Shown in pieces: positions 26,238 through 37,300 of a stretch of 64,000 nucleotides of DNA. The position numbers and the translations under genes are program-made. The stretch spans positions 62,001 through 126,000 of the forward strand of contig JAZQUV010000022.1 in the NCBI GenBank assembly GCA_045631465.1, read 5' to 3'. The stretch comes from Aphodosoma sp045631465 (lineage in GTDB: Bacteria; Bacteroidota; Bacteroidia; Bacteroidales; Paludibacteraceae). Position 1 is the stretch's first letter. The number at the start of each line of letters is the position of its first letter. The notes below the pieces were generated by a model. It was not told where the DNA came from. It saw nothing but the letters and a program-made list of their open reading frames with translations, and searched no databases.

Positions 26238-27095
26238 TTAAAAAGAAGATCTTTTTACTAAACGTACCGAACGTCCGTTTGTGCGATTACTAAGTCCTTC
26301 CCAAACAGCACGACTTGAATCAAATCCCATACAATAAACACTTAGAGTATCATATTCAAATGAAGTGGATGACCAATAGTAGCCCGCCACTGCAGTATAC
26401 ATCACTCGCGTGCCAAGTCGCGCTCCTGCAGCAGGAAAAAATACAGCTCCTGCGGCCTCCATACGAGCCCACTCAACTGCAGTATAATCATTAACTATAC
26501 GATAAAGATCTTCGCCAGAATCACTTGCTACTGCATGACGAAATTCAATACTATCAGGTAAAACAAAATCGTCACTAAGTAGTATTAACCCATTGACCCC
26601 AGCAACACATCCCACTCCTAACAAGTCAGAAGCCCCTGTACGTTCATAAAGCAAATAACCCCACTCATCACTCGAGAGTAAACGCCACATACCAGCACTA
26701 TTACCCCCATTGCTGATAGCATTGTAAATACCCCAATCGTAATTAGTTGAGTCAATCGACTCATCAATACCATAAAGTGAAGCATCTGTAGAGGTAAGAT
26801 AAGGTTCACTCCCTGCATATCCTGATGTAGCCCATCCAAAAAGATCAATCCAATCTTCATTGCTGGCCGAAATATTGGCATTATTAGCTCCTACAACATC
26901 ATATTGATTAAGCGCAAAACGCCATGTGTCAGTCGATGCCTGATACTGAAGATTTCCTGGAGAAAAACGAACTTGCTCTGTCGGCGAAACTGAAAACAAC
27001 CCAGGCAAAGCATTATCCGAAGTCTCAACGATAGGCTCTGTACCACACGATGCCAAAAGCACCAAGAAAAAAAACAATACAATATTCTTATTCAT
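26238..27095 (-). CDS. FISUMP-like lipoprotein of unknown function
   Basis: 285 residues with a lipobox (LLASC). A core of about 230 residues starts with GLFSVSPTEQVRFSPGNLQY and WRFALNQYDVVG and ends with GYYWSSTSFEYDTLSVYCM and NRTNGRSVRLVK. The WSSTS ... VRLVK ending is typical of the Fibrobacter succinogenes major paralogous (FISUMP) domain and related Bacteroidales surface lipoproteins; some of these act in adhesion, but no enzymatic role is established. ATG 27095 begins the signal peptide; ATG 27101 is also possible. It follows clpX by 24 bases on the same strand and is the last gene before the terminator. Confidence 0.72.
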   Translation of the reverse strand: MNKNIVLFFFLVLLASCGTEPIVETSDNALPGLFSVSPTEQVRFSPGNLQYQASTDTWRFALNQYDVVGANNANISASNEDWIDLFGWATSGYAGSEPYLTSTDASLYGIDESIDSTNYDWGIYNAISNGGNSAGMWRLLSSDEWGYLLYERTGASDLLGVGCVAGVNGLILLSDDFVLPDSIEFRHAVASDSGEDLYRIVNDYTAVEWARMEAAGAVFFPAAGARLGTRVMYTAVAGYYWSSTSFEYDTLSVYCMGFDSSRAVWEGLSNRTNGRSVRLVKRSSF

Positions 27096-27119
27096 TACCA
27101 TATTCTATTTCTCACACTA

Positions 27120-28367
27120 TCAATCACCTATATGAAGATTAAGATGTGCACGAGAAAGTTTTTCTTCGGCATAAGCACGAGTAACTACCAATTTATTTTC
27201 GCCAGATGATGGGATTTCATACATGGCATCCATCATAATAGATTCGGCAATCGAACGCAAACCGCGCGCGCCAAGTTTATACTCAATTGCTTTATCTACG
27301 ATAAACTCCATCACATCGTCCTCAATAGTAAGATCTACATTGTCCATAGCAAAAAGTTTACCATACTGCTTAATGATAGAGTTTTTAGGCTCAACAAGAA
27401 TACGCAACAATGCATCACGGTCAAGCGGATTGAGGTATGTAAGAATTGGCAAACGACCAATAATCTCAGGTATTAGTCCAAAAGATTTCAAATCTTGAGG
27501 TGCGATATATTGCAACAGATTATCACGATCAATAATGTTCTGTTGTCCAACCGAACCAAATCCTACGACATGAGTGTTAAGTCGTTGTGCTATTTTGCGC
27601 TCGATACCATCGAATGCTCCGCCACAAATGAAAAGGATGTTTTGTGTATTGACAGGTATCATTTTTTGGTCTGGGTGCTTACGACCACCTTGTGGTGGAA
27701 CATTCACAACCGAACCTTCAAGCAGTTTCAACAAACCTTGCTGTACGCCCTCACCACTCACATCGCGTGTAATAGATGGATTATCGCCTTTACGTGCAAT
27801 TTTGTCGATTTCATCAATAAAAACAATACCTCGCTCTGCAGCCTCTACATCATAGTCACATGCTTGCAAAAGACGCGTGAGAATCGACTCTATGTCTTCG
27901 CCAACATAACCTGCCTCGGTGAGCACTGTTGCATCCACAATTGTAAAAGGCACATGCAAACGTTTTGCTATCGATTTTGCCAATAGGGTTTTACCCGTAC
28001 CTGTACGACCAACAAGGATGATGTTCGATTTTTCAATCTCTACATCATTCTGATCTTTGGGCTGAAGAATACGTTTGTAGTGATTATACACCGCAACCGA
28101 AAGATATTTTTTTGCCTCATCTTGTCCAATAACATATTGGTCGAGAAACTCTTTAATATCACGAGGACGAGGTAAATCTTCTATATCAAGGTCGAAACCG
28201 CCTTTAGCACTTTTCTTTTGTTTTACATTTTCAGCCACTACGCCATGCGCCAACTCTACACACTCACTGCAGATGTTGCACCCTATACCTGTGAGCAACA
28301 AAGGCACTTCACTCTGCGCACGACCACAAAAACCACAATGTGGTTCGTTTTGATTTTTCTTTGCCAT
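27120..28367 (-). CDS. clpX: ATP-dependent Clp protease ATP-binding subunit ClpX
   Basis: 415 residues. An N-terminal zinc-binding domain (C11, C14, C33, C36 in CGFCGR and NICSECVEL) recognises substrates and adaptors. The AAA+ module follows with Walker A GRTGTGKT, Walker B VFIDEIDKI, the GYVG pore loop in TEAGYVGEDIES, and sensor 2 GARGLRS. The IGF-type ClpP-docking loop region is partly altered (FGSVGQQN precedes it), as in many Bacteroidetes. ClpX unfolds tagged proteins, including those marked by tmRNA, and feeds them to ClpP. It follows clpP after 97 bases that contain a 14-bp tandem repeat. Confidence 0.97.
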   Translation of the reverse strand: MAKKNQNEPHCGFCGRAQSEVPLLLTGIGCNICSECVELAHGVVAENVKQKKSAKGGFDLDIEDLPRPRDIKEFLDQYVIGQDEAKKYLSVAVYNHYKRILQPKDQNDVEIEKSNIILVGRTGTGKTLLAKSIAKRLHVPFTIVDATVLTEAGYVGEDIESILTRLLQACDYDVEAAERGIVFIDEIDKIARKGDNPSITRDVSGEGVQQGLLKLLEGSVVNVPPQGGRKHPDQKMIPVNTQNILFICGGAFDGIERKIAQRLNTHVVGFGSVGQQNIIDRDNLLQYIAPQDLKSFGLIPEIIGRLPILTYLNPLDRDALLRILVEPKNSIIKQYGKLFAMDNVDLTIEDDVMEFIVDKAIEYKLGARGLRSIAESIMMDAMYEIPSSGENKLVVTRAYAEEKLSRAHLNLHIGD

Positions 28368-28391
28368 TATTTTTTTAGATTTTAGATATTC

Positions 28392-28457
28392 GACACGAGA
28401 TATGAGACCTATGCCTTTTATCTCGTGTCTTTTATCTATTGTCTTTTATCTATTGTC
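28392..28457. repeat. 14-bp tandem repeat with hairpin between clpP and clpX
   Basis: Three 14-bp units (TTTTATCTCGTGTC, then TTTTATCTATTGTC twice) cover 28416-28457. GACACGAGA (28392-28400) pairs with TCTCGTGTC in the first unit (28421-28429). It may modulate clpP/clpX expression or be another of the gene-flanking repeat arrays. Confidence 0.75.
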
Positions 28458-28464
28458 TTAATTT

Positions 28465-29136
28465 TTATTTCTTTTCGCGACGCAACACTTGGTCAATCAT
28501 ACCATATTCGAGCGCTTCACTTGATGTCATCCAATAGTCGCGGTCAGAGTCTTTCATGATTTTTTCGAATGATTGTCCCGAGTGATCAGAGATGATTTGA
28601 TACAACTCATCGCGAAGAAGCATAATTTGTTTGTAATTGATTTCCATATCAGATGCTTGACCTTGCATGCCACCCATTGGTTGATGAATCATCACGCGAG
28701 AGTGTGGCAATGCCGAACGTTTACCTTTTTCGCCAGCTACGAGCAATACTGCGGCCATTGATGCTGCCATACCTGTACAAATAGTTGCCACATCCGAACC
28801 GATATATTGCATTGTGTCGTAAATACCTAAACCGGCGTGCACCGAACCTCCAGGTGAATTCAAATAAATAGAGATATCTTTGCCTGGGTCTGATGTATCG
28901 AGGAACAACAATTGTGCTTGAATCACGTTAGCCACATAATCATCGATTGGTGTGCCAAGGAAGATAATACGGTCCATCATCAAACGAGAGAACACATCCA
29001 TCTGAGTCACATTGAGTTGACGCTCTTCGAGGATAGATGGTGAGATATAACTATTCGAAGCCATATATTGCTCCAATGCCAAACTGTTCATACCAAGATG
29101 TTTGGTAGCATACTTTTGAAATTCTGTCTTTTGCAT
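28465..29136 (-). CDS. clpP: ATP-dependent Clp protease proteolytic subunit ClpP
   Basis: 223 residues. The catalytic triad can be placed by spacing: Ser126 in GMAASMAAV, His151 in MIHQPMGG, and Asp200 in SDRDYWM (25 and 49 residues apart, as in E. coli ClpP). The N-terminus (first about 25 residues) is longer than in E. coli and is probably processed. Fourteen copies form the chamber used by ClpX. In many Bacteroidetes, tig precedes clpP; here a CotH-like lipoprotein gene ends 9 bases upstream, and tig is absent from the window. Confidence 0.97.
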   Translation of the reverse strand: MQKTEFQKYATKHLGMNSLALEQYMASNSYISPSILEERQLNVTQMDVFSRLMMDRIIFLGTPIDDYVANVIQAQLLFLDTSDPGKDISIYLNSPGGSVHAGLGIYDTMQYIGSDVATICTGMAASMAAVLLVAGEKGKRSALPHSRVMIHQPMGGMQGQASDMEINYKQIMLLRDELYQIISDHSGQSFEKIMKDSDRDYWMTSSEALEYGMIDQVLRREKK

Positions 29137-29145
29137 AATTTTTTC

Positions 29146-30594
29146 TTATTTTAATTCGTTTATAATTTTAATTTTTGTTTTAAAGAAATTTGCTTCGCCA
29201 CTACGACCGCCCTGATCATTCCCCGAGAAGAGTCGATAAAAGTGACAATTACCCCACGATGCTGGTCGGTCTTCTATTGCCATATCTTCGCCTGTATCGT
29301 TACTCACATACTCGCCTATCATATCGTGCCAAGCGCGAATACGCGCAAGCGAACCCTCATACTCAAAATATTCAGGATTAGATGCCAACTCTTTGAGATA
29401 TGCCACATAACGTGCCTTATACTCAGGAATCGACATCACCTTGCGCATCAACACTCTATCGCCACCAAGACTACCCCAAGCCAATGGGTCGTGCGTGCCT
29501 GAATTAGAGAGAATATTCGATGTCCCTAGTGTATTATCATAATCATAAGGAATGAATATAAACTTATCTCCATCAAAGTAGAAATAATAATTATTCATAT
29601 TGCACCAATAGTCATCCCACATACCTACCGCCACATTCACGGCATACGCACGAAGGAATAAATCAACATCCACCCTTGATTCTAGATAAGCCTTCAATTC
29701 GGCACTACCACTTTTCAACACATTCATATCGTTTACAAACGATTTCAACTGCTCGCGTGCCTCTGTGAGTTTCTTTTTCTTTGTTTTAAGGTCATACATA
29801 TACGTTTCACTCTCCGAAGGATTCAATGCCGCCACTTCTACTCCCATATTGTTATCACTCATAGTGCTCGGACTAAGGTTCGCGCCATACGATGCTTTCC
29901 ACAAAAATCCATCTTCTGTAGTATATTTACCTGCTGCAACACGACTGCGCAAATAACTATCTTTCATTCCTTCTATAAGCGCATACACTCCCATATAAAC
30001 TGGTTTATCATCGCCTTCAACAAATATACTCAAACGTGTATAACATGCTCTTGGTGCCGACCAAACTCCGAAACGACGAAATAAGTCATAACTATACACT
30101 TCGCGACAATAATTTGCATCATCTTTATGCCATTTAAGATAAATACGGTCGGCGGTACAGAATGTTTGGTCTTCTACAAATTCATCAAACTTCACCCCAA
30201 AATGCGCATGATGCCAATCGCCATTTGCACTATGCATTTCGCCTACACCACCTTCGGGACGACGACGACTTGTATTGCCTCTCAATCTAATCCCTATACT
30301 ATCTAATTCAAATTTTTCTCCACTTTTTTCGTACTCAAACGATGCTGGAATATACTCCTCATTATGCGGATTTTGGTCGTAATACGAAAGAAAATCATTC
30401 CAATCTTCTTCGGTTACATTGATAGTTATATGCGCCAATGTTGTCATATCATAAAGATATTCCAACCCATATTGAGCTACGGGCAATGTATCATTTACGC
30501 CCCCATCATCAGGCTTTTGACCTCCCGCCACATTAGGCTCACAAGCCACTAACAATAATATAACAAAAACGAATAAAAAATTTAATGGTTTCAT
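29146..30594 (-). CDS. CotH-like protein kinase fold lipoprotein
   Basis: 482 residues with a lipobox (LLVAC, Cys18). The central part matches CotH: ITINVTEEDWNDFL, DSIGIRLRGNTSRRRP, HFGVKFDEF, the lysine region DRIYLKWHKDD, YSYDLFRRFGVW, PVYMGVYALIEG and FIFIPYDYDNTLG with the probable metal-binding aspartates. CotH family proteins have an atypical protein kinase fold and, in spore formers, phosphorylate coat proteins; Bacteroidetes members are surface lipoproteins of unclear role. Its start overlaps the stop of the preceding membrane protein gene by 4 bases, and clpP follows after 9 bases. Confidence 0.88.
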   Translation of the reverse strand: MKPLNFLFVFVILLLVACEPNVAGGQKPDDGGVNDTLPVAQYGLEYLYDMTTLAHITINVTEEDWNDFLSYYDQNPHNEEYIPASFEYEKSGEKFELDSIGIRLRGNTSRRRPEGGVGEMHSANGDWHHAHFGVKFDEFVEDQTFCTADRIYLKWHKDDANYCREVYSYDLFRRFGVWSAPRACYTRLSIFVEGDDKPVYMGVYALIEGMKDSYLRSRVAAGKYTTEDGFLWKASYGANLSPSTMSDNNMGVEVAALNPSESETYMYDLKTKKKKLTEAREQLKSFVNDMNVLKSGSAELKAYLESRVDVDLFLRAYAVNVAVGMWDDYWCNMNNYYFYFDGDKFIFIPYDYDNTLGTSNILSNSGTHDPLAWGSLGGDRVLMRKVMSIPEYKARYVAYLKELASNPEYFEYEGSLARIRAWHDMIGEYVSNDTGEDMAIEDRPASWGNCHFYRLFSGNDQGGRSGEANFFKTKIKIINELK

Positions 30595-31313
30595 GTCAAT
30601 TCATTATGTTTCTTAATAATACCGGCTCTAAGAGAAAACAAAGTATAAATATAAAGTGTTGTAATAATAATAGAAAAATGATCTCCTCCTATAATAGTAT
30701 TAATTAAATTCAATATATTAAGCACTATAAACGTATATAATATAGAGAACAAAATTTTTAGTTTTTTAGTTTTTGGCGTCGATAATTCAACACCCATCGT
30801 AGTTGGCAATTCTGTCTGTCTTAAAAATAAAAAGTAAAATAAATTTAATGGAATAAAATAAATCAAATTAAAAATATTTTGAGGTACAATTGCTAACATA
30901 ACTGCATCTTGATAAGGAGAATAATCACCTCGCCACGATCTATAACCATAGTAAAACCAAGTTCCAACAAAATAAATTGCCCACAATATATTTATCACAA
31001 AATACATCATCGGTTTATTTAATGTTTTTGTATTCTTAAAATCAGACACATGTCTAATCCTTAAAATCGCACAAAAAATAAATCCAAAGATAGAAAAAGT
31101 CAATAATCCATTTACTAAATTCTGAATTCTTATATACAAATCATTACATTCAGCATATTTATCATTATACTCATCTACAGTAATTGCATCGTCATAATAC
31201 AATTCCAATAATTGTTGCAACTCATTATCTGCGATTTCTCCAACATGTAATGAATATGGCAACAAACACAATCCTAAAAGGAAAATAATAATAAAGACTC
31301 TTTGAATTTTCAT
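30591..31313 (-). CDS. Uncharacterised multi-pass membrane protein
   Basis: 240 residues; not recognised. The N-terminus is a signal-like helix (4-22). A soluble acidic segment follows (about 25-55: DNELQQLLELYYDDAITVDEYN), then about five more membrane helices (62-85, 100-120, 140-165, 185-208, 210-228). The soluble region between the first two helices would face the periplasm if the first helix stays uncleaved. It is translationally coupled to the CotH-like lipoprotein (4-base overlap) and lies 36 bases after sprA, so an envelope role is likely but unspecified. Confidence 0.65.
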   Translation of the reverse strand: MKIQRVFIIIFLLGLCLLPYSLHVGEIADNELQQLLELYYDDAITVDEYNDKYAECNDLYIRIQNLVNGLLTFSIFGFIFCAILRIRHVSDFKNTKTLNKPMMYFVINILWAIYFVGTWFYYGYRSWRGDYSPYQDAVMLAIVPQNIFNLIYFIPLNLFYFLFLRQTELPTTMGVELSTPKTKKLKILFSILYTFIVLNILNLINTIIGGDHFSIIITTLYIYTLFSLRAGIIKKHNELT

Positions 31314-31348
31314 GGTTTGAAATTTTTATTTAGTCAATATTAAGTCTA

Positions 31349-34300
31349 TCATCGTGTCAACATAAATTTAACACTTACACCCACATTGGTATTCGACATT
31401 GGGTATGATGTCGAAATATATGGGCGATTTGTTTGATGATCGCAGAAGAATCTGAAGTTCAATTTCGAACTAAACACATACTCTGCCATAAACTTAATCG
31501 TCAATGTTTTGTTACCCGATGTTGCTTGTGTATCTTCGATAGAATCGAGTTTACGCAATAGTGTTGCTATATCTTTGAATGAGAAGTCAAGACGAAGTGT
31601 AAGGTCGTTTTTCACTTTCTTTGTTGTCTCTTTGAGTTTGAGCATCATGTCAAAATCTTTCAAGATATAACCTACTCCAACAACCCACTCGTTGCTCGAT
31701 GCTTCAAGCAATTGATTTGACGCAATATTAAGCGTTAAGTTTCGCTGTTGTTTATACTCCAACTTAGCTGTCATCGAATTTTTCATCGCCATATCGACAG
31801 ATATAAGCGGATTGAGATTTTCTGTAAGACTAACACTTGCAATGTCGTATGCCGACGATGGTATAGGATTACCCGATGCCACATCGCGCACAAAACCAAG
31901 TCCATCTTCGTTCTCTACATAATTCGAGAACGACGAATAAGATCCTACATTATATGTACATTGATATGCATGCTTCAATGTAATGGATTTGAAGTATTTA
32001 TCTACACCTTTAATTTTTCCTAAACCATCGTACGAAATTGACCAGTTTGGCATCATACTCAAGAAATCTGGGAATAGACTCAATGTCTGCTTATTGACAT
32101 CTCGATTGGAGTATGCCGCTAAGAAGGCTGGAATCAATACATCGGCTGAATTCAAGTTATATGTACCATTCTCTGCATCATAGCGTTTACCTGCCAATGT
32201 AGCATCTTCCATAAATCCATGTGTTGGATATATAGTACCATTATAACGTTGTTGCAATTTATCGGCAATAATAGTTCTATTAGCAAGGAATTGATCGAAT
32301 GCACGACTATGATAGTTGTTTTCGGCATTACCTTTTCCCCAAAATGCAGATCCAAGTGCACAATAGGTCATACGGAATGTACCATTAAATGTAGTTGGCA
32401 TACCCACAAACATATACTGAATTGTGGATTGATCTGATGTAACTCGTTTCGAATTCAACTCTATCTTCAAACCTCCAACTGGTTCCAACGACAACTTACC
32501 ATCAAACTCGGTCGAGAAGTTATATGCCGATGGATTGATAACCGAATCATTCATCACTAACCAACCATTCTCCATCGCTTTTTCAAGATAACCCTCACGT
32601 GGCACTCCAAACGAGAAATCAAGTCCTGGAGTCATAACATCGTTTGTCATTGTTTGGCCAAACAACATACCTCCATGATTAAATCCTGGCAACACCAACG
32701 AACTCGATTCTTTATACGACACTTGCAATCTACGCACCAACATCAAGAAACGAACTGTGAAATCTGCCACTTGTTTAGCTGGCTTTTCTATATTCGGATT
32801 GCGTGTTTCCATCGCAATCTTCAAATTATTTATATTCGCCCTACCTACAAGTTCAATATTGTTTTTATCTAGCACTTTATACTTCACCTTAACTGGTTTA
32901 CCCGACGCATCTGTGAAGATAATATCGAAGTTGTCGCTATTCAAGCGGTGTGTCACCTTAAGGCTAGCGGTATCTGTGAGGTTAACTGTCTGAGTGAATT
33001 TCTTAGGCGTAAATTTCGACTGACGTTTAGTGGTTTTTCTCGATGAGAATTTTTGATTTATTTGTTTGAGATATTTCGACTTATTATATAATGTCTCAAA
33101 ATTCATTTGTCCATCTGCTTGCCACATTGCAAGGTTAGAAATTGTATTGCCTAATGTCATTCCGTCGGCATACTCAACTCCTGTATCCCAGTTATAAGTT
33201 GCACTATATTGTCCTTTAGCGGTGATGAAATCAAGACCTGGAAATTTATTGATTGGCACATCCCACGATGCTGTAAACACTTGTTGATAATCCAACGGAC
33301 GACCTCCATGTGCCAAACTTTGAGCCACTGTATCTCGCCAATTATCATATTCGTCTGGGAAGAATTTTTTGTTCACTGGCGAATATTTGGTCTCGTCAAA
33401 ACGCGAATTAGTTGCTGTGCGCAACGAGAATTTTATTGTTTTCGACAAATCGTATTTGAAATCAAAATTACGACTCCATGTAAAGTCTTTAGTAAATGAC
33501 AAGAGCGAGTTTTTCGAGTCATAGTAATCTACATACATCGCACCTGTCAAGTCTCTCAACTGAGTTTCCGAATAACGACGATTCATGTTGATATTCAGCG
33601 CTATCAACGATGGCTCGTAATTGATGTTGAAGTCTTTGATTATCTTCCAATTCTTCAAATTCTTGTTATTCTTAAAAGGCTCCCATGCGCGTGGCGAAGT
33701 CGAGAAGTTATAATTAAACTGCCCTGTATACGATCGATTGCTATTACGTTGCACTTCTGGGTCTAAATCTTGCGTTTGTGTATATGCTACCGACACCGAG
33801 AAGTTAGCTGGGTCATACACCTTCGGTGTCTTACTCTTAATGTCAACCTTCATATTGGTTACATTAAAACTTTCTGTTATATTTTTAGTCGCCGAAAGAG
33901 TCAACAACGAATCACGCTCTTCTTTTGTCTCCAACGCATCTAGCGACTCACTGAGCAAGATATCTTGGTCTAGTGGATTATATTTTGGCTTACTATTCTC
34001 CACTCCATAACTATAATAAACTGGTATACGCACATTTGCCTTGTCTGGGAAGAAACGACCAAAGTCTAATTGTGCTGCAAAGTTAACCAAGTAGTAGTCA
34101 TCAAGACGTCGCTCTTGCAATGTCTCTTCAATACCACCAAATCCTGCAGTCTCATAACGACCAGCCACACTCACCGAACCTACATCCGACAAGTTTACTG
34201 CCAAGTTGGCCAATGCTGCCCATCCGCCATCTTCATCGTAATCTGTGAGACGCAATTCATTAACCCAAACCTCTACATTTTTCGACGTACGCGATTGGTT

Positions 34301-37300
34301 ACGCACACCTATCAACATTGTCTGCACATCGCCAAAGTTAGGATTACCCACCACTGTCACTTTGTTTTGTGGTTTCTCTGGGTCATATTCCGAAAATGGT
34401 GTCGACATCGTACCATTAGTCGACTTAATTCGCTTATTTCTATTTGTTTTCACCGTTGTGAGCAAGTCGAGTGGGAAGTCAAACATATTCTCTTCTGGCC
34501 ACACTTTATCTCGCTCTGTAATATTATAATGACCGGCTGGCGTCAATTTCAATGGTATTTCGTATTCATAATAGTTCTGTGTATGGTCACTACCCAAACG
34601 AATAAACACTGTGGTCTCATAATCTTGAAGGTTAGAGTCATCGCCTATTATCTGCTCTGCGTGCACAAACATCTGCAATCGTCGATACATACGCATATCG
34701 TACACTATGTTTTTATACACCGCACGAGCATCTCCTGGCGCAAGACTAAGCACTTTCATCAACATGGCTTGCTCGTTTTGCTGTGTCAATTGTGGTTGAC
34801 TTGGGTCGGTCTGACGACTCACTCCCGGAGGCAATACATAGTTAACTGGCTCTTTATTATCATTCTCTTCAATGTTAACCGATGTAACATCGATAGATGC
34901 AATGGATGTCGGAGGATTGTTGATTGCAAAAAGGTCTTTGTTATAACCTCGCCATTCACCACGCACCAATTCCAATGTACCGAAACGCAAGTGCATATCA
35001 TCTTTGAAGTTGGTCATAAACATACGCATGAATCGTATACTCTTGAAGTCACGAATCGAACCAACTCGTTTTTCGTAGTCTCGCACTGGTATTTTGAACT
35101 GATACCATGTCACTTTGCTCAACTTGCCATTTGCCAAAGTCACCTCTGTTTCAATCTTATTCACGATGTTATTCTTACCAACTTCCATATCGTTCTTTCT
35201 CACCGACACTCTATATTGATAATATTTTTCATACTCGTTGAGTGTGTTATCCTGATTGATATCTTCTGCATTTGGCACTGTTGTTGCCGATGTCGAATAG
35301 CGTTCATCACTCAAATCCGATGCTGGCGAATTACCTTCCGCACCATTATATCTCTTGTATCGTTCAAGGATAGTAAGCTCTTCTTCATCATAATCCGAAC
35401 CACGATAGTGATGATAGTTGTCACTCGCTGGGTCATTCAATGCCGAGAATTTATCTTTCATCAACTCATCTATGGCCGATTGCGACAATACACCTTTCAA
35501 ATCCGACACGAATTTCTTATATGTATCAAATTCAAACTCATCCTCGGTGCGCAAACCATTGTAACCAACATCTTGATACTGACGAGCATTAAGGTCTCCA
35601 TCAAATGCCAATACTGTCGATTGTATTCTTGGCACTCGACCCCAATTTGTTCTATCTGTCGCTGTCGAGTCACCATCATTTGGCAATCCGTTCTCAAAGA
35701 ATTTCTTACCATCTTTCAATATATCTTCGCTGATATCTCCAAGGTTGAAATAAAGGTCACCACCCTCATTTGCGCCTATACTATCGTACACAAATGGGTC
35801 CATCAACCAAAATTCAAGATATTCAATGTTAGCAGTCTCAAAGTCCGATGTCTCTATCTTACGCATCATACCACCCCAACGCTTTTCTGGATTGAGCAAC
35901 TCGCCTGTCAATGGATTTACATTCAAATCCAAGTTATATGGTCCACGCTCTGTTGGATAATAACTTACGTTCAACACTGGCAAATACGACGATTGTCCCA
36001 ATATCGCATCGCGATTAGGGAACAACTCTTGCTCTTTCACCTCACGTGTCAAGTGATTGCTTTGCAAATCTTTATTCCTACGAATATGCTCTGGTGTTTG
36101 TGAGTTCGAACGATTAAATACACTATTGTCTATCGTAAACCAGTTAAACAACGCACGATTCATGCCATACTCTGTGTCGTTTGTCTTTATTGCCTCTGGG
36201 AATAATGCTCCTACCGTTGGATCAGATGGCGTAGATGCCAAATGCCAATAGTATGGATATCGAAGGTCTATTGTTGTCTCTGTGCTCTCAAAATCATCTA
36301 AATAAGCATACCCTGGATTATTATCTACCTTCTTATGTCCTGGTATCATATGAGCAAATTCGGCATTGAATACCACATTCGATGGCGCTGTAGCATTGAT
36401 ACCAGGTATCGCATCCACTCCTTTAGTCAACCATGCCACATCTCCTCTATATGCCGCATTCAATCCCCACAATGTATTTGCTATAGGCTCTGATCCCATC
36501 TCGGTTTTCACCACCAATGGCATCTCACTGAGGTGCATAATCGTACCTCCTACCGAAAAATCTTTCGTAAAGGCATATTCGGCATGCGCACCCACCAAGG
36601 TCTTTCTCTGCATGTTAAACATGCTCTGACTCTCCAACTGCACGTCTATATTATTTCCCGATGCCAATATTGCCTGATTCAAGATTGTCACCGTTCCCAT
36701 CGTATAGTCCACTGTATAGTCCACATTCTCTGTCAATGTCTGACCTCCCGCTGTGACCACTACCGACCCTCTTGGCACATTCATCGCGTTCAATCTTATC
36801 ACGCTTCCCGAACTTGCTTGGTATTTACCCGACAATCTAAATTTATTTTTCTCGGTCAACTCTTGAGCTACAATTTTTGTTGAGTCATACAACTCTTGAA
36901 AACAATATTTATCTGCCACTACATCATCACCTATCATCTTACGCAAGTGTTCGCCAAATGGCTCTACTACAGGGAATATCACTCTACCTGTCGACGAATA
37001 CATTGTATACCCTTCTACAAAGTCAAACTGCCCATCTGGCATTGGTTCTTTACGCGAATCTAAGCGGTCCAACCCCATCACTTTCACCAACAACTGATTC
37101 TTTATCGCCCCATCTGGAATATAGTTCACATACACCCCACTCGAGTCATTCTTATACTGAATATTCAACTTGAATTTCTCTTGTTGCACCTGATTTCCAC
37201 CAAGATAATACACGTTTTTCATCATCAAATCCCACAATGCTGTTTGTGGCGATGTAGCTGTACCTTTCAACAATTTCACAATCAACGCATTCGGCGCATC

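Noticed and set aside
34070..36103. 677-codon plus-strand open frame opposite sprA, and similar frames at 973-1845, 3947-4792, 17768-18670, 47746-48612 and 62795-63946
   Set aside because: They are in exact antisense register with well-supported genes, have Cys/His/Ile-rich compositions without any family motif, and result from avoidance of TTA, CTA and TCA in the sense genes.
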